64,000 nucleotides of DNA from Streptomyces olivaceus (GCF_000721235.1 NZ_JOFH01000041.1:1-64000), one strand, 5' to 3'; counted from the first letter of the stretch, positions 49,032 through 59,135 are shown. Translations and numbers: made by a program. The notes: generated by a model from the letters alone, not told the origin.

Positions 49032-49046
49032 CCGCCCGAAGGGCGG
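49032..49046. repeat. Hairpin CCGCCC-GAA-GGGCGG
   Basis: A perfect 6-bp stem with a 3-base loop, three bases past the 25-bp repeat. With the next hairpin it forms the kind of intergenic palindrome block scattered in Streptomyces genomes. Confidence 0.7.
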
Positions 49047-49079
49047 GCCTGGCGGCGTCAGGTGCGTGCTCTGGGGGTC

Positions 49080-49100
49080 CCCCCGGCCGGAGGCTGGGGG
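49080..49100. repeat. Hairpin CCCCCGGCC-GGA-GGCTGGGGG
   Basis: A 9-bp stem with one G-T pair. It lies between the 25-bp repeat and the broken end of pmt. It is typical of GC-rich interspersed palindromes and may terminate transcription from either side. Confidence 0.7.
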
Positions 49101-49152
49101 AGTGCCGGGCGTCGACCGGCGTACTGGTTGTACGTGGTCGGCGCCCGGTGAG

Positions 49153-50682
49153 GAAGACGACGGCGTAGAACAGGAAGATCGTGCGTTCCTGGTAGAGGAA
49201 CCACGGGAGGTAGCCGGCCGCCACCGCGCAGGCGATGGCGCCCGCGCGCCAGTCGCGGCGGAAGGCCCAGCGCCACAGCACGTAGAGCAGGGCGAAGCAG
49301 CCGATCCACCACAGGAGCGGCGTGCCCAGGGCCAGGACCTCGCGGGCGCACTTCTCGCCCGCGTCGGCGGGGCAGCCGTCGGAGCCGGGCGACGGGGACT
49401 CGTAGAAGTAGGAGACCGGGCGGCCCAGGACGAGCCAGCTCCACGGGTTCGACTGGTACGTGTGCGGTGACGTCAGGTGGGTGTGGAATTCGAGGACCTG
49501 CGTCTCGTAGTGCCACAGGCTGCGCCACCAGTCGGGGAAGAGCCACGACCAGGAGCTGTGCCGCCCGTCCGTCGCCGCCCAGTCGCGGTAGTAGCCGCCG
49601 GTGCCGTCGGAGGGGGAGAGGATCCAGCCCAGCCAGGAGAGGAGGTACGTCGCCAGCGCGACCGGCACCGTGGAGAGGAAGGCCCAGCCCGTGTCGTACT
49701 TCAGGACCGACAGGTGCGGGCGGTGCGCCCCCGCGACCCTGCGGGTGCCCACGTCCCACAGCACCGCCATCACGCAGAACGCGGCCATGACGTAGAGGCC
49801 GTTCCACTTGGTGGCCAGGGCCAGGCCCAGCATCAGGCCCGCCGCCAGGCGCCACGGCCGCCAGCCGAAGCGGAAGCGCTCGGCGACGTCCGCGTCCGGT
49901 CGGACCATCCCGTCGGCGTCCACGGGCAGCGCGGCGGCCAGTTTCCCGCGGGCCCAGTCCCGGTCGGCGACCAGGCAGCCGAAGGCCGCGAGGACGAAGA
50001 ACATCAGCACGCTGTCCAGCAGCGCGGTGCGGCTCATCACGAAGTGCAGCCCGTCCACCGCCATCAGCGCGCCCGCCACGCAGCCGAGGAAGGTCGAGCG
50101 GAACAGCCGGCGGCCGATCCGGCACAGCAGCAGCACCGACAGCGTGCCGAGCAGCGCCGTCATGAAGCGCCAGCCGAACGGGTCGAAGCCGAACAGCAGC
50201 TCGCCCAGGCCGATGAGGTACTTGCCGACCGGCGGATGCACGACGTACGCCGCGTCGGCCGGGATCGGGACGTCGCCGCCCGAGTTCAGGATCAGGTCGT
50301 TGGCGTTCTTGTCCCAGTTGACCTCGAAACCGCGGTGGATCAGCGCCCACGCGTCCTTGGCGTAGTACGTCTCGTCGAATATCACCGCCTTCGGGCTGCC
50401 CAGGTTCCAGAAGCGCAGCACGCCCGCGAACAGCGCCACCAGCAGCGGCCCGCCCCACGCCGACCAGCGCAGGATCCGGTCGGCGACCGGCTTCGACAGG
50501 CCCAGGAAGGCCCACAGGCGCGGACTCGGGCTCGTGTACGGCGGCACCAGCCGGTCGCGGACGTCGCCGGCCGAGGGCCCCGCCGTGTAGCCGAAGCGGC
50601 GCAGCCGCTGCTGCCAGGTGGGCCGCTCGTCGTGCGGGGCCTGGCCCTGCCGGGTGTCCGTGGAGGACGCGGTACTGGTCAC
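49153..50682 (-). pseudogene. pmt: Protein O-mannosyltransferase, 3'-truncated
   Basis: The first about 510 residues are a normal actinobacterial Pmt: RFWNLGSPKAVIFDETYYAKD (the D-E acidic pair in the first loop), then GFEVNWDK, VHPPVGKYLIGLGE, FHTHLTSPHTYQSNPWSW, and membrane helices to FYAVVF. There the homology stops; the sequence continues as TGRRPRTTSTPVDARHSPS and runs on without a stop through non-homologous DNA. Family members carry roughly another 80 residues with the last transmembrane helices. Pmt moves mannose from polyprenyl phosphate to Ser/Thr of secreted proteins. The start is GTG 50682. Truncation probably inactivates it. Confidence 0.82.
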
Positions 50683-50777
50683 CGCGCCATCGTAGGGAAC
50701 CGCGCTGTGCGCGTCCCGCGCATGGCCCCCACCGGGCGCTTCGCGGGGCGTCCGGGCGGTGCTGGGAGGATGGGCGA

Positions 50778-51659
50778 GTGACTGGAATTCTTGTACTCGC
50801 GGGCACCCCCATCGGCGACGTCCGGGACGCTCCGCCACGGCTCGCCGAGGAACTCGCCGGTGCCGACGTCGTCGCCGCCGAGGACACCCGCAGGCTGCGC
50901 CGGCTCACCCAGGCACTCGGCGTGGCGCCCGCTGGGCGTGTCGTGTCGTACTTCGAGGGCAACGAGTCCGCCCGCACCCCCGAGCTGGTCGAGGAGCTGG
51001 CCGGCGGCGCGCGCGTGCTGCTGGTGACCGACGCCGGGATGCCCTCCGTGTCCGACCCCGGGTACCGGCTGGTCGCCGCCGCCGTCGAGCGCGGCGTCCG
51101 CGTCACCGCCGTCCCCGGCCCGTCCGCCGTGCTCACCGCGCTCGCGCTGTCCGGGCTGCCGGTGGACCGGTTCTGCTTCGAGGGCTTCCTGCCGCGCAAG
51201 GCCGGCGAACGGCTGACCCGGCTGCGGGACGTGGCGGAGGAGCGGCGCACGCTCGTCTACTTCGAGTCCCCGCACCGCGTCGACGACACCCTCGCCGCCA
51301 TGGCCGAGGTCTTCGGCGCCGACCGGCGGGCCGCCGTCTGCCGCGAGCTGACCAAGACGTACGAGGAGGTCAAGCGGGGCGGGCTGGGGGAGCTGGCCGT
51401 GTGGGCCGGTGAGGGGGTGCGGGGCGAGATCACCGTCGTGGTCGAGGGCGCGCCGGACCGGGGCCCCGACGAGATCGGCGCCGAGGAGCTGGTGCGCCGG
51501 GTGCGGACGCGCGAGGAGGCGGGGGAGCGGCGCAAGGAGGCGATCGCGGCGGTGGCCGCGCAGGCCGGGGTGCCCAAGCGGGACGTGTTCGACGCGGTGG
51601 TGGCGGCCAAGAACGCGGGGGCGCGAGGGCCGGAGGGGGATTCGAAGGGCTCCGCTTGA
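50778..51659 (+). CDS. rsmI: 16S rRNA 2'-O-methyltransferase RsmI
   Basis: The 293-residue enzyme has the RsmI signatures LAGTPIGDVRD at the start, AEDTRR, DAGMPSVSDPG and PGPSAVLTALALSG. It methylates the 2'-OH of C1402 of 16S rRNA in the P site. GTG 50778 begins right at the domain. It is divergent from pmt, as in other Streptomyces. Confidence 0.95.
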   Translation: MTGILVLAGTPIGDVRDAPPRLAEELAGADVVAAEDTRRLRRLTQALGVAPAGRVVSYFEGNESARTPELVEELAGGARVLLVTDAGMPSVSDPGYRLVAAAVERGVRVTAVPGPSAVLTALALSGLPVDRFCFEGFLPRKAGERLTRLRDVAEERRTLVYFESPHRVDDTLAAMAEVFGADRRAAVCRELTKTYEEVKRGGLGELAVWAGEGVRGEITVVVEGAPDRGPDEIGAEELVRRVRTREEAGERRKEAIAAVAAQAGVPKRDVFDAVVAAKNAGARGPEGDSKGSA

Positions 51660-51793
51660 CCCGGTCCTGACCTGGCGGGCACTCCGGCCAAGGGCAGCCC
51701 AAAACGCCCCAAATACTCGGCATCACCTGGTGCTTTCCCCTCCGTGGAGGAGTCCACTGGAAGGAGAGAAGCGAACGGACCGAGGGAGCCGGG

Positions 51794-52231
51794 ATGAGCA
51801 TGAGCGAGAGCACGGCACGGACCGGACCGCACGCCGGTGCCACCGCCGTCGTCCACGAGGCGTACTCCTTCGCCTGCATGCGCTGCGGGCACGGCTGGGA
51901 GCAGGCCTTCGAGATAGAGCACCGCAGGGACGGCGACGGGAACGCGTTCGTGCGCTACCTCGCGGACGGTCGCGTCGTACCCTCCCCGCTGACCCGGCCG
52001 ACCTGCCCCACCTGCGACAACCACGTCGTACGGATCATGCGCCCCGGGCGGGTCGCCTCCGTGCGCGGCGCCTCGCACGGCTCCCACCGCGTGCCGCCGG
52101 CCGGCCCCCTGGAGGTGCCGCTGGTCCCCGAGACGCCCGGACCGGGAGCGCCCGGACTCTCCGGCGGGCGCCGGCACCGGCACCTCAGCGGCCTGCTGCA
52201 CGCCCTCCACCTGCACCGCCGGGCGAGCTGA
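51794..52231 (+). CDS. Small zinc-ribbon-like hypothetical protein
   Basis: The 145-residue protein has two CxxC pairs (FACMRCGHGW and RPTCPTCDNH), likely a zinc ribbon, then a Pro/His-rich tail (RRHRHLSGLLHALHLHRR). Function is unknown. AAGGAG lies upstream; ATG 51794 and ATG 51800 are both possible starts. The gene sits between rsmI and tatD without overlap. Confidence 0.75.
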   Translation: MSMSESTARTGPHAGATAVVHEAYSFACMRCGHGWEQAFEIEHRRDGDGNAFVRYLADGRVVPSPLTRPTCPTCDNHVVRIMRPGRVASVRGASHGSHRVPPAGPLEVPLVPETPGPGAPGLSGGRRHRHLSGLLHALHLHRRAS

Positions 52232-52272
52232 CCCGGCACGGACCCGCCCGGGGCTTTCGTAGGATCGAAGGC

Positions 52273-53172
52273 ATGCCTTCGAACGCCTCGAGCCGGTCCG
52301 ACAAGAACGCCGCGCCTCCGCTCCCCGAGCCCCTCCGGGTGCCGGTCGCCGACTCGCACACCCACCTCGACATGCAGTCCGGCACGGTGGACGAGGCGCT
52401 CGCCAAGGCCGCGTCCGCCGGTGTCACGACCGTCGTCCAGGTCGGCTGCGACCTCGCCGGTTCCCGCTGGGCCGCCGAGACCGCCGCCGCGTACGACGCC
52501 GTCCACGCCACCGTCGCGCTGCACCCCAACGAGGCGCCCCGCATCGTGCACGGCGACCCCGACGGGTGGTCCCGGCAGGGCGCGCGGCAGCCCGGCGGGG
52601 ACGCGGCGCTCGACGAGGCGCTGGCCGAGATCGACCGGCTCGCGGCGCTCCCGCAGGTCAAGGGTGTCGGCGAGACCGGGCTCGACCACTTCCGCACCGG
52701 GCCCGAGGGCAAGGAGGCGCAGGAGCGGTCCTTCCGCGCCCACATCGAGATCGCCAAGCGGCACGGCAAGACCCTCGTCATCCACGACCGCGACGCCCAC
52801 GCCGACGTCCTGCGGATCCTCAAGGAGGAGGGCGCCCCCGAGCGCACCGTCTTCCACTGCTACTCCGGCGACGCCGAGATGGCCGAGACGTGCGCGAGCG
52901 CCGGGTACTACATGTCCTTCGCGGGCAACGTCACCTTCAAGAACGCCCAGAACCTGCGCGACGCCCTCGCTGTGGCCCCGGCGGAGCTGGTCCTGGTCGA
53001 GACCGACGCGCCGTTCCTGACACCGGTGCCCTACCGGGGGCGGCCGAACGCCCCCTACCTGGTGCCGGTCACGGTGCGCGCGATGGCCGCGGTACGGGGC
53101 GTCGACGAGGACACGCTGGCGGGCGCCCTCGCCGCGAACACGGCGCGCGCCTTCGGGTACCGGGCCGGCTGA
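52273..53172 (+). CDS. tatD: TatD family metal-dependent hydrolase
   Basis: The 299-residue TIM-barrel nuclease has metal ligands His29 and His31 (DSHTHLD), Glu in GVGETGLDHF, His in VIHDRDAH and FHCYSG, and Asp in VETDAPFL. TatD removes 3' nucleotides in DNA repair and fragmentation. It precedes rpfB, ksgA and ispE, the usual order. ATG 52273 opens an unconserved 20-residue tail. Confidence 0.93.
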   Translation: MPSNASSRSDKNAAPPLPEPLRVPVADSHTHLDMQSGTVDEALAKAASAGVTTVVQVGCDLAGSRWAAETAAAYDAVHATVALHPNEAPRIVHGDPDGWSRQGARQPGGDAALDEALAEIDRLAALPQVKGVGETGLDHFRTGPEGKEAQERSFRAHIEIAKRHGKTLVIHDRDAHADVLRILKEEGAPERTVFHCYSGDAEMAETCASAGYYMSFAGNVTFKNAQNLRDALAVAPAELVLVETDAPFLTPVPYRGRPNAPYLVPVTVRAMAAVRGVDEDTLAGALAANTARAFGYRAG

Positions 53173-53275
53173 GCGGGCACGCCACGCTGGGTGACCGGTC
53201 CGCTTTGTGCAGTGACCGGCGCTTCGCTAGGTTCTGGGAGCCCGATGCGGGCCCGGACCCCTGGAGTGTGTCGGC

Positions 53276-54610
53276 GTGAGCAGCGGAACACAGTTCGAGA
53301 CCACCGCGGTGTTCGGGGGGTACGGGTATGACGCGCCGTACGAACACACCGTGCCGTACGGGCACGCCGCGCCGTATGAGTACGGCGCGTTGTACGGGCA
53401 CGCCGTTCCGTACGGGCACTCGGCGCCGTTCGAACACACCGTGCCGTGCGCCCCGCGTGCGCCGGGGGACGGTTCGCGGGCCGGGAACCGGCGGCGTGCG
53501 CGGGAGAGCGGGCGGGCGGACGGCACCCTGCGCCGGCTGCTGCCGCGCGCGCTGGTCGTGGCGTTCCTGGCGGGCGGCACCAGCGCCTTCGTCGCCAAGG
53601 ACAAGGCGGTCGAGCTGACCGTCGACGGCACCCCGCGCACCCTGCACACCTTCGCCGACGACGTCACCGAGCTGCTCGCCGAGGAGGGCGTCGAGGTGGG
53701 CGCCCACGATGTGATCGTGCCCGCCCCCGGCACCCCGCTGACCACCGGCGAGGACGTCGCCGTCCGCTACGGGCGGCCCGTCCTGCTCACCCTGGACGGC
53801 CACCGGCGCCAGGTGTGGACGACCGCGGAGACGGTGGAGGGGGCGCTGCGGCAGCTCGGTGTGCGGACCGAGGGCGCGTACCTGTCCACCGGGGGATCGC
53901 GGCGCATCGGCCGTGCGGGGCTCGCCCTGGTGGTGCGCACTGAGCGGGTGGTGACGGTCATGGCGGACGGCCGCGCCCGCACCGTCCGCACCAACGCCGC
54001 GACCGTGGCCGAGGCCGTCGAGCAGGCCGGTGTCACCCTGCGCGGCGAGGACACCACCTCCGTCCCCGGCACCGGCTTCCCCCGCGACGGGCAGACCGTC
54101 ACCGTGCTGCGGATCACCGGCTCCCAGGAGGTCCACGAGGACCCGATCCCCTTCGACGCCCGGCGCACGGAGGACTCCTCGCTCTACCGGGGCACGGAGG
54201 TCGTCCAGCAGGCGGGCCGTCCGGGACTGCGCCGGACCACCTACGCCGTGCGCACCGTCAACGGCGTGCGGGAGAAGCCGCGCCGGCTGCGCACGGAGGT
54301 CGTGCGCGAGGCGCGCCCGCAGATCGTGCGGGTCGGCACCCGCGCCCGGCCGACGTCCGTCGAGGGCACCGGCCACCTGAACTGGCAGGCGCTGGCGGCC
54401 TGCGAGTCGGGCGGCCGCCCCGGCGCCGTCGACCCGTCGGGCACGTACGGCGGCCTCTACCAGTTCGACGCCCCCACCTGGCACGGCCTCGGCGGTGCGG
54501 GCCGCCCCGAGGACGCGCCGCCCGCGGAGCAGACGTACCGCGCCAAGAAGCTCTACGTCCGCAGCGGCGCCGGCGCCTGGCCCCACTGCGGCGCCCGGCT
54601 GCGGGGGTGA
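53276..54610 (+). CDS. rpfB: Resuscitation-promoting factor RpfB with repetitive N-terminal tail
   Basis: This 444-residue protein has the RpfB order: cytoplasmic tail, a membrane anchor (about residues 89-105), three DUF348 repeats ([56 protein letters not shown]), a G5 domain and a lysozyme-like catalytic domain ([15 protein letters not shown], catalytic Glu). It cuts peptidoglycan to help spores and dormant cells resume growth. The first 60 residues are an odd Tyr/His/Pro repeat ([20 protein letters not shown]) encoded by 15-base repeats. Confidence 0.93.
   Translation: MSSGTQFETTAVFGGYGYDAPYEHTVPYGHAAPYEYGALYGHAVPYGHSAPFEHTVPCAPRAPGDGSRAGNRRRARESGRADGTLRRLLPRALVVAFLAGGTSAFVAKDKAVELTVDGTPRTLHTFADDVTELLAEEGVEVGAHDVIVPAPGTPLTTGEDVAVRYGRPVLLTLDGHRRQVWTTAETVEGALRQLGVRTEGAYLSTGGSRRIGRAGLALVVRTERVVTVMADGRARTVRTNAATVAEAVEQAGVTLRGEDTTSVPGTGFPRDGQTVTVLRITGSQEVHEDPIPFDARRTEDSSLYRGTEVVQQAGRPGLRRTTYAVRTVNGVREKPRRLRTEVVREARPQIVRVGTRARPTSVEGTGHLNWQALAACESGGRPGAVDPSGTYGGLYQFDAPTWHGLGGAGRPEDAPPAEQTYRAKKLYVRSGAGAWPHCGARLRG
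53336..53446 (+). repeat. 15-bp-periodic coding repeats in rpfB
   Basis: Imperfect 15-base repeats (type CCGTACGGGCACGCC) encode repeated P-Y/F-x-H-x blocks. They keep frame and probably vary in number between strains. Confidence 0.75.
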
Positions 54611-54743
54611 GGCCGGCCGCGGCGCCGGGACGCGGGCGTGCGGCCGACGCGGCGGGCCCCTGGCCGCAGGCAGGTGTCCCGGTCGCAGACAGGAGCCCCG
54701 GCTGCCGACAGGAGGCCCCCGCGCCCCCGGCTACCCTTGCGGA

Positions 54744-55628
54744 GTGAGCAGCCCCGTCCCCGACACCCTTCTGGGCCCCGCCGACGTCCGTGAACTCGCG
54801 GCCGCCCTCGGCGTACGCCCCACCAAGCAGCGCGGCCAGAACTTCGTGATCGACGCGAACACGGTCCGCCGTATCGTCCGCACCGCCGAGGTACGCCCCG
54901 ACGACGTGGTGGTCGAGGTGGGTCCGGGTCTCGGCTCGCTCACCCTGGCCCTGCTGGAGACCGCCGACCGGGTCACCGCCGTGGAGATCGACGACGTACT
55001 CGCCGGAGCCCTGCCCGCCACCGTCGCCGCCCGCCTGCCGGAGCGCGCCGACCGGTTCGCGCTCGTGCACTCCGACGCGATGCGGGTGACCGGGCTCCCC
55101 GGCCCCGCCCCGACCGCGCTGGTCGCCAACCTGCCCTACAACGTGGCGGTCCCCGTCCTCCTCCACATGCTCGACACCTTCCCGAGCATCGAGCGCACCC
55201 TCGTCATGGTCCAGGCCGAGGTCGCCGACCGGCTCGCCGCCGGACCGGGCTCGAAGGTGTACGGCGTGCCGTCCGTGAAGGCCAACTGGTATGCCGAGGT
55301 CAAGCGCGCCGGGTCCATCGGCCGTACCGTCTTCTGGCCCGCGCCGAACGTCGACAGCGGCCTCGTCTCGCTCGTCCGGCGCGCGGAGCCGCTGCGGACG
55401 ACCGCCTCCCGGCGCGAGGTCTTCGCCGTCGTCGACGCCGCGTTCGCCCAGCGCCGCAAGACCCTGCGGGCCGCGCTCGCCGGATGGGCGGGGTCGGCCG
55501 CCGCCGCCGAGGCCGCGCTGGTCGGCGCGGGCGTTTCGCCGCAGGCGCGTGGCGAGGCGCTGACCGTGGAAGAGTTCGCCCGTATCGCCGAGCACAAGAA
55601 ATCCCTTGCCGCCGGGCAGGAGAAATAG
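54744..55628 (+). CDS. ksgA: 16S rRNA dimethyladenosine transferase KsgA
   Basis: The 294-residue enzyme has RGQNFVID, the SAM loop [10 protein letters not shown], and the catalytic NLPYNV motif. It dimethylates A1518/A1519 of 16S rRNA during 30S assembly. GTG 54744 follows GCGGA. It is 15 bases from ispE. Confidence 0.95.
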   Translation: MSSPVPDTLLGPADVRELAAALGVRPTKQRGQNFVIDANTVRRIVRTAEVRPDDVVVEVGPGLGSLTLALLETADRVTAVEIDDVLAGALPATVAARLPERADRFALVHSDAMRVTGLPGPAPTALVANLPYNVAVPVLLHMLDTFPSIERTLVMVQAEVADRLAAGPGSKVYGVPSVKANWYAEVKRAGSIGRTVFWPAPNVDSGLVSLVRRAEPLRTTASRREVFAVVDAAFAQRRKTLRAALAGWAGSAAAAEAALVGAGVSPQARGEALTVEEFARIAEHKKSLAAGQEK

Positions 55629-55642
55629 GGAGTGACGAGCAA

Positions 55643-56539
55643 GTGAGCGTGACGGTCCGCGTCCCCGCCAAGGTCAACGTCCAGCTCGCGGTCGGCGCCG
55701 CCCGCGCCGACGGCTTCCACGACCTCGCCAACGTCTTCCTCGCGGTCTCCCTGTACGACGAGGTCACCGCGACCCCGGACGCCGACGGGCTCCGCGTCAC
55801 CTGCGAGGGCCCGGACGCCGGTCAGGTCCCCCTGGACCGCACCAACCTCGCCGCCCGTGCGGCCCTCGCCCTCGCCGAGCGGTACGGCTGCGCACCCGAC
55901 GTCCACCTGCACATCGCCAAGGACATCCCGGTCGCCGGCGGCATGGCGGGCGGCAGCGCCGACGGCGCGGGCGCGCTGCTCGCCTGCGACGCCCTGTGGG
56001 GCACCGGCGCTTCCCGCGACGAGCTCCTCGCCCTCTGTGCCGAGCTGGGCAGCGACGTGCCGTTCAGCCTGGTCGGCGGGGCGGCGCTGGGCACCGGGCG
56101 GGGCGAGCGGCTGACGGAGCTGCAGGTGGGGGGCGACTTCCACTGGGTCTTCGCGCTGGCCGCGCGGGGGCTGTCGACGCCGGCCGTCTTCCGCGAGTTC
56201 GACCGGCTGGGGGAGGGCCTGGACATCCCGGAGCCGGCCGCCGACCAGGCGGTGCTGGACGCCCTCGCCAAGGGCGACTCCGCCGCGCTCGCCGTCGCCG
56301 TCACCAACGACCTCCAGCCCGCCGCCCTCTCCCTCTTCCCCGAGCTGTCCGACACCCTCGCGGCGGGCCGGGCGGCCGGCGCGCTCGCGGCGCTGGTCTC
56401 GGGCTCCGGCCCGACGACGGCCTTCCTCGCCCCGGACGCCCGCTCCGCCTCCGACATCGCCGGCGTCCTGCGGGCGTCGGGCACCTGCCGCGACGTGCGC
56501 ACGGCGGTGGGGGCGGCGGCGGGGGCGACGGTGGTGTGA
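55643..56539 (+). CDS. ispE: 4-diphosphocytidyl-2-C-methyl-D-erythritol kinase IspE
   Basis: The 298-residue GHMP kinase has VRVPAKVNVQLAVG (substrate Lys) and the ATP loop PVAGGMAGGSADGAG, then SGSGPTTAF near the end. It catalyses the fourth step of the MEP isoprenoid pathway. It follows ksgA closely, as in most actinobacteria. GTG 55643 is the start. Its end is three bases from the convergent Uma2 gene. Confidence 0.95.
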   Translation: MSVTVRVPAKVNVQLAVGAARADGFHDLANVFLAVSLYDEVTATPDADGLRVTCEGPDAGQVPLDRTNLAARAALALAERYGCAPDVHLHIAKDIPVAGGMAGGSADGAGALLACDALWGTGASRDELLALCAELGSDVPFSLVGGAALGTGRGERLTELQVGGDFHWVFALAARGLSTPAVFREFDRLGEGLDIPEPAADQAVLDALAKGDSAALAVAVTNDLQPAALSLFPELSDTLAAGRAAGALAALVSGSGPTTAFLAPDARSASDIAGVLRASGTCRDVRTAVGAAAGATVV

Positions 56540-56542
56540 GGC

Positions 56543-57097
56543 TCAGCGGTTGTCGATGGCGGTCAGGTCGATGTCGATGTCGTAGGGGACGCTGATCCTC
56601 AGGCGGTCGTGGTGGATGCCGGTGAGGGTGTAGGCGCCGGTGTCCTCGTCGCGGCGGTGGACTGCCACAACCGGACGCTGAGTTCTGCTGTCCATCTCGA
56701 CCAGCCAGAAGTGAGGGATGCCGGCGGCGGCGTACTTGTGCGGCTTGGTGCCGCGGTCGCGTGCCTCGGTGTCCGGGGCGACCACCTCGGCGGCGAGCAG
56801 GACGTCTTCGGCCCGGTAACCCATGTCGTCCCATCCGGTGATCGCTTCCGCGTGGATCAGGCTCACGTCGGGTTCCAGGCCGTTGCGCCGGTCCAGGACG
56901 ACGGTCATGTTCCGCCGGACACGGAAAACGGGCGGCAGGGTCCGGCGCAGGCCGTTGAGCAGGAGATCTCCCGTGATCGAGTGGAAGCGGTTCTGCGGGC
57001 GGGGGAAGTACAGGTGCCCGTCGATCAGATCGGCGCGGCACGGAAGATCCGGCAGGGTGAACAGGTCGGCCAGGGTGTAGTCGCCCACAGCGGTCAT
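56543..57097 (-). CDS. Uma2 family (DUF820) putative endonuclease
   Basis: The 184-residue protein has the Uma2 pattern: RADLIDGHLYFPRPQNRFHSI, EPDVSLIHAEAI (PD-(D/E)xK acid) and VLLAAEVVAP with TKPHKYAAAGIPHFWLV (the K-x-x-x-Y-x-x-x-G-I-x-x-Y/F-W-L-V block). These are PD-(D/E)xK nuclease-fold proteins of unknown target, common in Streptomyces. It interrupts the core gene run between ispE and the ABC-F gene. Confidence 0.9.
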   Translation of the reverse strand: MTAVGDYTLADLFTLPDLPCRADLIDGHLYFPRPQNRFHSITGDLLLNGLRRTLPPVFRVRRNMTVVLDRRNGLEPDVSLIHAEAITGWDDMGYRAEDVLLAAEVVAPDTEARDRGTKPHKYAAAGIPHFWLVEMDSRTQRPVVAVHRRDEDTGAYTLTGIHHDRLRISVPYDIDIDLTAIDNR

Positions 57098-57270
57098 GGT
57101 CCCTCTTTTCTTGCTCTCACCGGCGGTGACGTCGGTTCGCGCCGGCGGAGGCCCTCGCTCTCACCTACAGCAACGAGCGACCGGCCCCGCCCGCATCACC
57201 CCGCCCGCGACTCCCCACCCCCCGGAGGGCCTACGCTTGAAGGCTGATCGATCCCCCAGTCAGGAGAGAA

Positions 57271-59082
57271 ATGGCCGTCAATCTGGTCAATGTCGAGAAC
57301 GTCAGCAAGGTGTACGGCACCCGTGCACTCCTCGACGGCGTGTCGCTCGGCGTCTCCGAAGGGGACCGCATCGGTGTCGTCGGGCGGAACGGCGACGGCA
57401 AGACGACGATGATCCGGATGCTGGCCAGGCTGGAGGAGCCGGACACCGGCCGGGTCACCCACTCCGGCGGGCTGCGGCTCGGCGTGCTCACCCAGCACGA
57501 CTCCCTCGACCCCGCCGCCACCGTCCGGCACGAGGTCATCGGGGACCTGGCCGACCACGAGTGGGCGGGCAACGCCAAGATCCGCGACGTGCTGACCGGG
57601 CTGTTCGGCGGCCTCGACATGCCGGGGTTCCCGCAGGGGCTCGACACCGTCATCGGGCCGCTCTCCGGCGGTGAGCGGCGCCGGATCGCGCTGGCCAAGC
57701 TGCTCATCGAGGACCAGGACCTGGTCGTCCTGGACGAGCCCACCAACCACCTCGACGTCGAGGGCATCTCCTGGCTCGCCCGGCACCTGCGCGAGCGGCG
57801 GTCCGCGCTCGTGTGCGTCACCCACGACCGGTGGTTCCTCGACCAGGTCTGCACCCGCATGTGGGACGTGCAGCGCGGCGACGTCTACGAGTACGAGGGC
57901 GGCTACTCCGACTACGTCTTCGCCCGCGCCGAGCGCGAGCGCATCGCCGCCACCGAGGAGACCAAGCGGCAGAACCTGGTCCGCAAGGAGCTGGCCTGGC
58001 TGCGGCGCGGGGCGCCCGCCCGGACGTCCAAGCCGCGCTTCCGCGTCGAGGCCGCCAACGAGCTGATCGCCGACGTGCCGCCGCCCCGGGACAGCAGCGA
58101 GCTGATGAAGTTCGCCTCGTCCCGGCTGGGCAAGACCGTCTTCGACCTGGAGGACGTCACCGTCCAGGCCGGCCCCAAGGTGCTGCTCAAGCACGTGACC
58201 TGGCAGCTCGGCCCCGGCGACCGCATCGCCCTGGTCGGCGTCAACGGCGCCGGCAAGACCTCCCTGCTGCGTGCCATGACCGAGGCCGCCCGCAGCGACG
58301 GCGAGCAGCAGCCCGCGGGCGGGCAGGTGCGGGTCGGCAGGACCGTCAAGCTGGCGTACCTGTCGCAGGAGGTCGACGAGCTGGACCCCGACTGGCGGGT
58401 CCTGGAGGCCGTGCAGCGGGTGCGCGAGCGCGTCGACCTCGGCAAGGGGCGCGAGATGACCGCCGGGCAGCTGTGCGAGACCTTCGGCTTCGGCAAGGAG
58501 AAGCAGTGGACGCCGGTCGGCGACCTGTCCGGCGGTGAGCGGCGGCGGCTCCAACTGCTGCGGCTCCTCATGGACGAGCCCAACGTCCTCTTCCTCGACG
58601 AGCCCACCAACGATCTCGACATCGAGACCCTGACCCAGCTGGAGGACGTCCTCGACGGCTGGCCCGGCTCGATGGTCGTCATCTCCCACGACCGGTTCTT
58701 CGTCGAGCGGACCACCGACCGGGTCTTCGCCCTCCTCGGCGACGGCGCGCTGCGCATGCTGCCGCGCGGTATCGACGAGTACCTGGAGCGGCGCCGGCGG
58801 ATGGAGGAGGCCGCCGAGGCGAGCGCCCCGGCCGCGGCCAGGCCCGCCACCGCCGGGTCCGAGAAGAGCGCCGCCGACGTGCGCGCCGCCAAGAAGGAGC
58901 TGCAGAAGATCGAGCGGCAGCTGGACAAGGTCTCCGAGAAGGAGACGAAGCTGCACGCGCGGATCGCCGAGAACGCCACGGACTTCGCGAAAGTGGCCGA
59001 ACTCGATGCGGAGCTGCGGGAGTTGACGGGACAGCGGGAGGAGCTGGAGATGCGCTGGCTGGAACTCGCCGAGGACGCCTGA
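57271..59082 (+). CDS. ABC-F family ATPase (Uup-like)
   Basis: The 603-residue protein has two ABC domains without membrane segments: Walker A GRNGDGKTT (near residue 40) and GVNGAGKTS (near 325), two LSGGERRR signatures, and Walker B VVLDEPTNHLD and LFLDEPTNDLD. The C-terminus is an Uup-type coiled coil (ADVRAAKKELQKIERQLDKV). ABC-F proteins act on ribosomes or on DNA intermediates. Target-protection resistance is possible but the conserved place by ispE suggests housekeeping. Confidence 0.92.
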   Translation: MAVNLVNVENVSKVYGTRALLDGVSLGVSEGDRIGVVGRNGDGKTTMIRMLARLEEPDTGRVTHSGGLRLGVLTQHDSLDPAATVRHEVIGDLADHEWAGNAKIRDVLTGLFGGLDMPGFPQGLDTVIGPLSGGERRRIALAKLLIEDQDLVVLDEPTNHLDVEGISWLARHLRERRSALVCVTHDRWFLDQVCTRMWDVQRGDVYEYEGGYSDYVFARAERERIAATEETKRQNLVRKELAWLRRGAPARTSKPRFRVEAANELIADVPPPRDSSELMKFASSRLGKTVFDLEDVTVQAGPKVLLKHVTWQLGPGDRIALVGVNGAGKTSLLRAMTEAARSDGEQQPAGGQVRVGRTVKLAYLSQEVDELDPDWRVLEAVQRVRERVDLGKGREMTAGQLCETFGFGKEKQWTPVGDLSGGERRRLQLLRLLMDEPNVLFLDEPTNDLDIETLTQLEDVLDGWPGSMVVISHDRFFVERTTDRVFALLGDGALRMLPRGIDEYLERRRRMEEAAEASAPAAARPATAGSEKSAADVRAAKKELQKIERQLDKVSEKETKLHARIAENATDFAKVAELDAELRELTGQREELEMRWLELAEDA

Positions 59083-59135
59083 GCCTCCCGCGTCCGCCCC
59101 GCCCCGCCCGTGCGTCACCGTGGGGGCAGCGGGAG

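Noticed and set aside
46954..50838. A 1294-residue open frame joining pmt to the amidohydrolase
   Set aside because: The middle is the antisense of the LysR gene and shows no homology. High GC keeps the frame open by chance, so it is not a real fusion.
53173..53275. A c-di-AMP riboswitch before rpfB
   Set aside because: Known rpf riboswitches need a longer structured leader; this gap has only 103 bases and no recognisable core.
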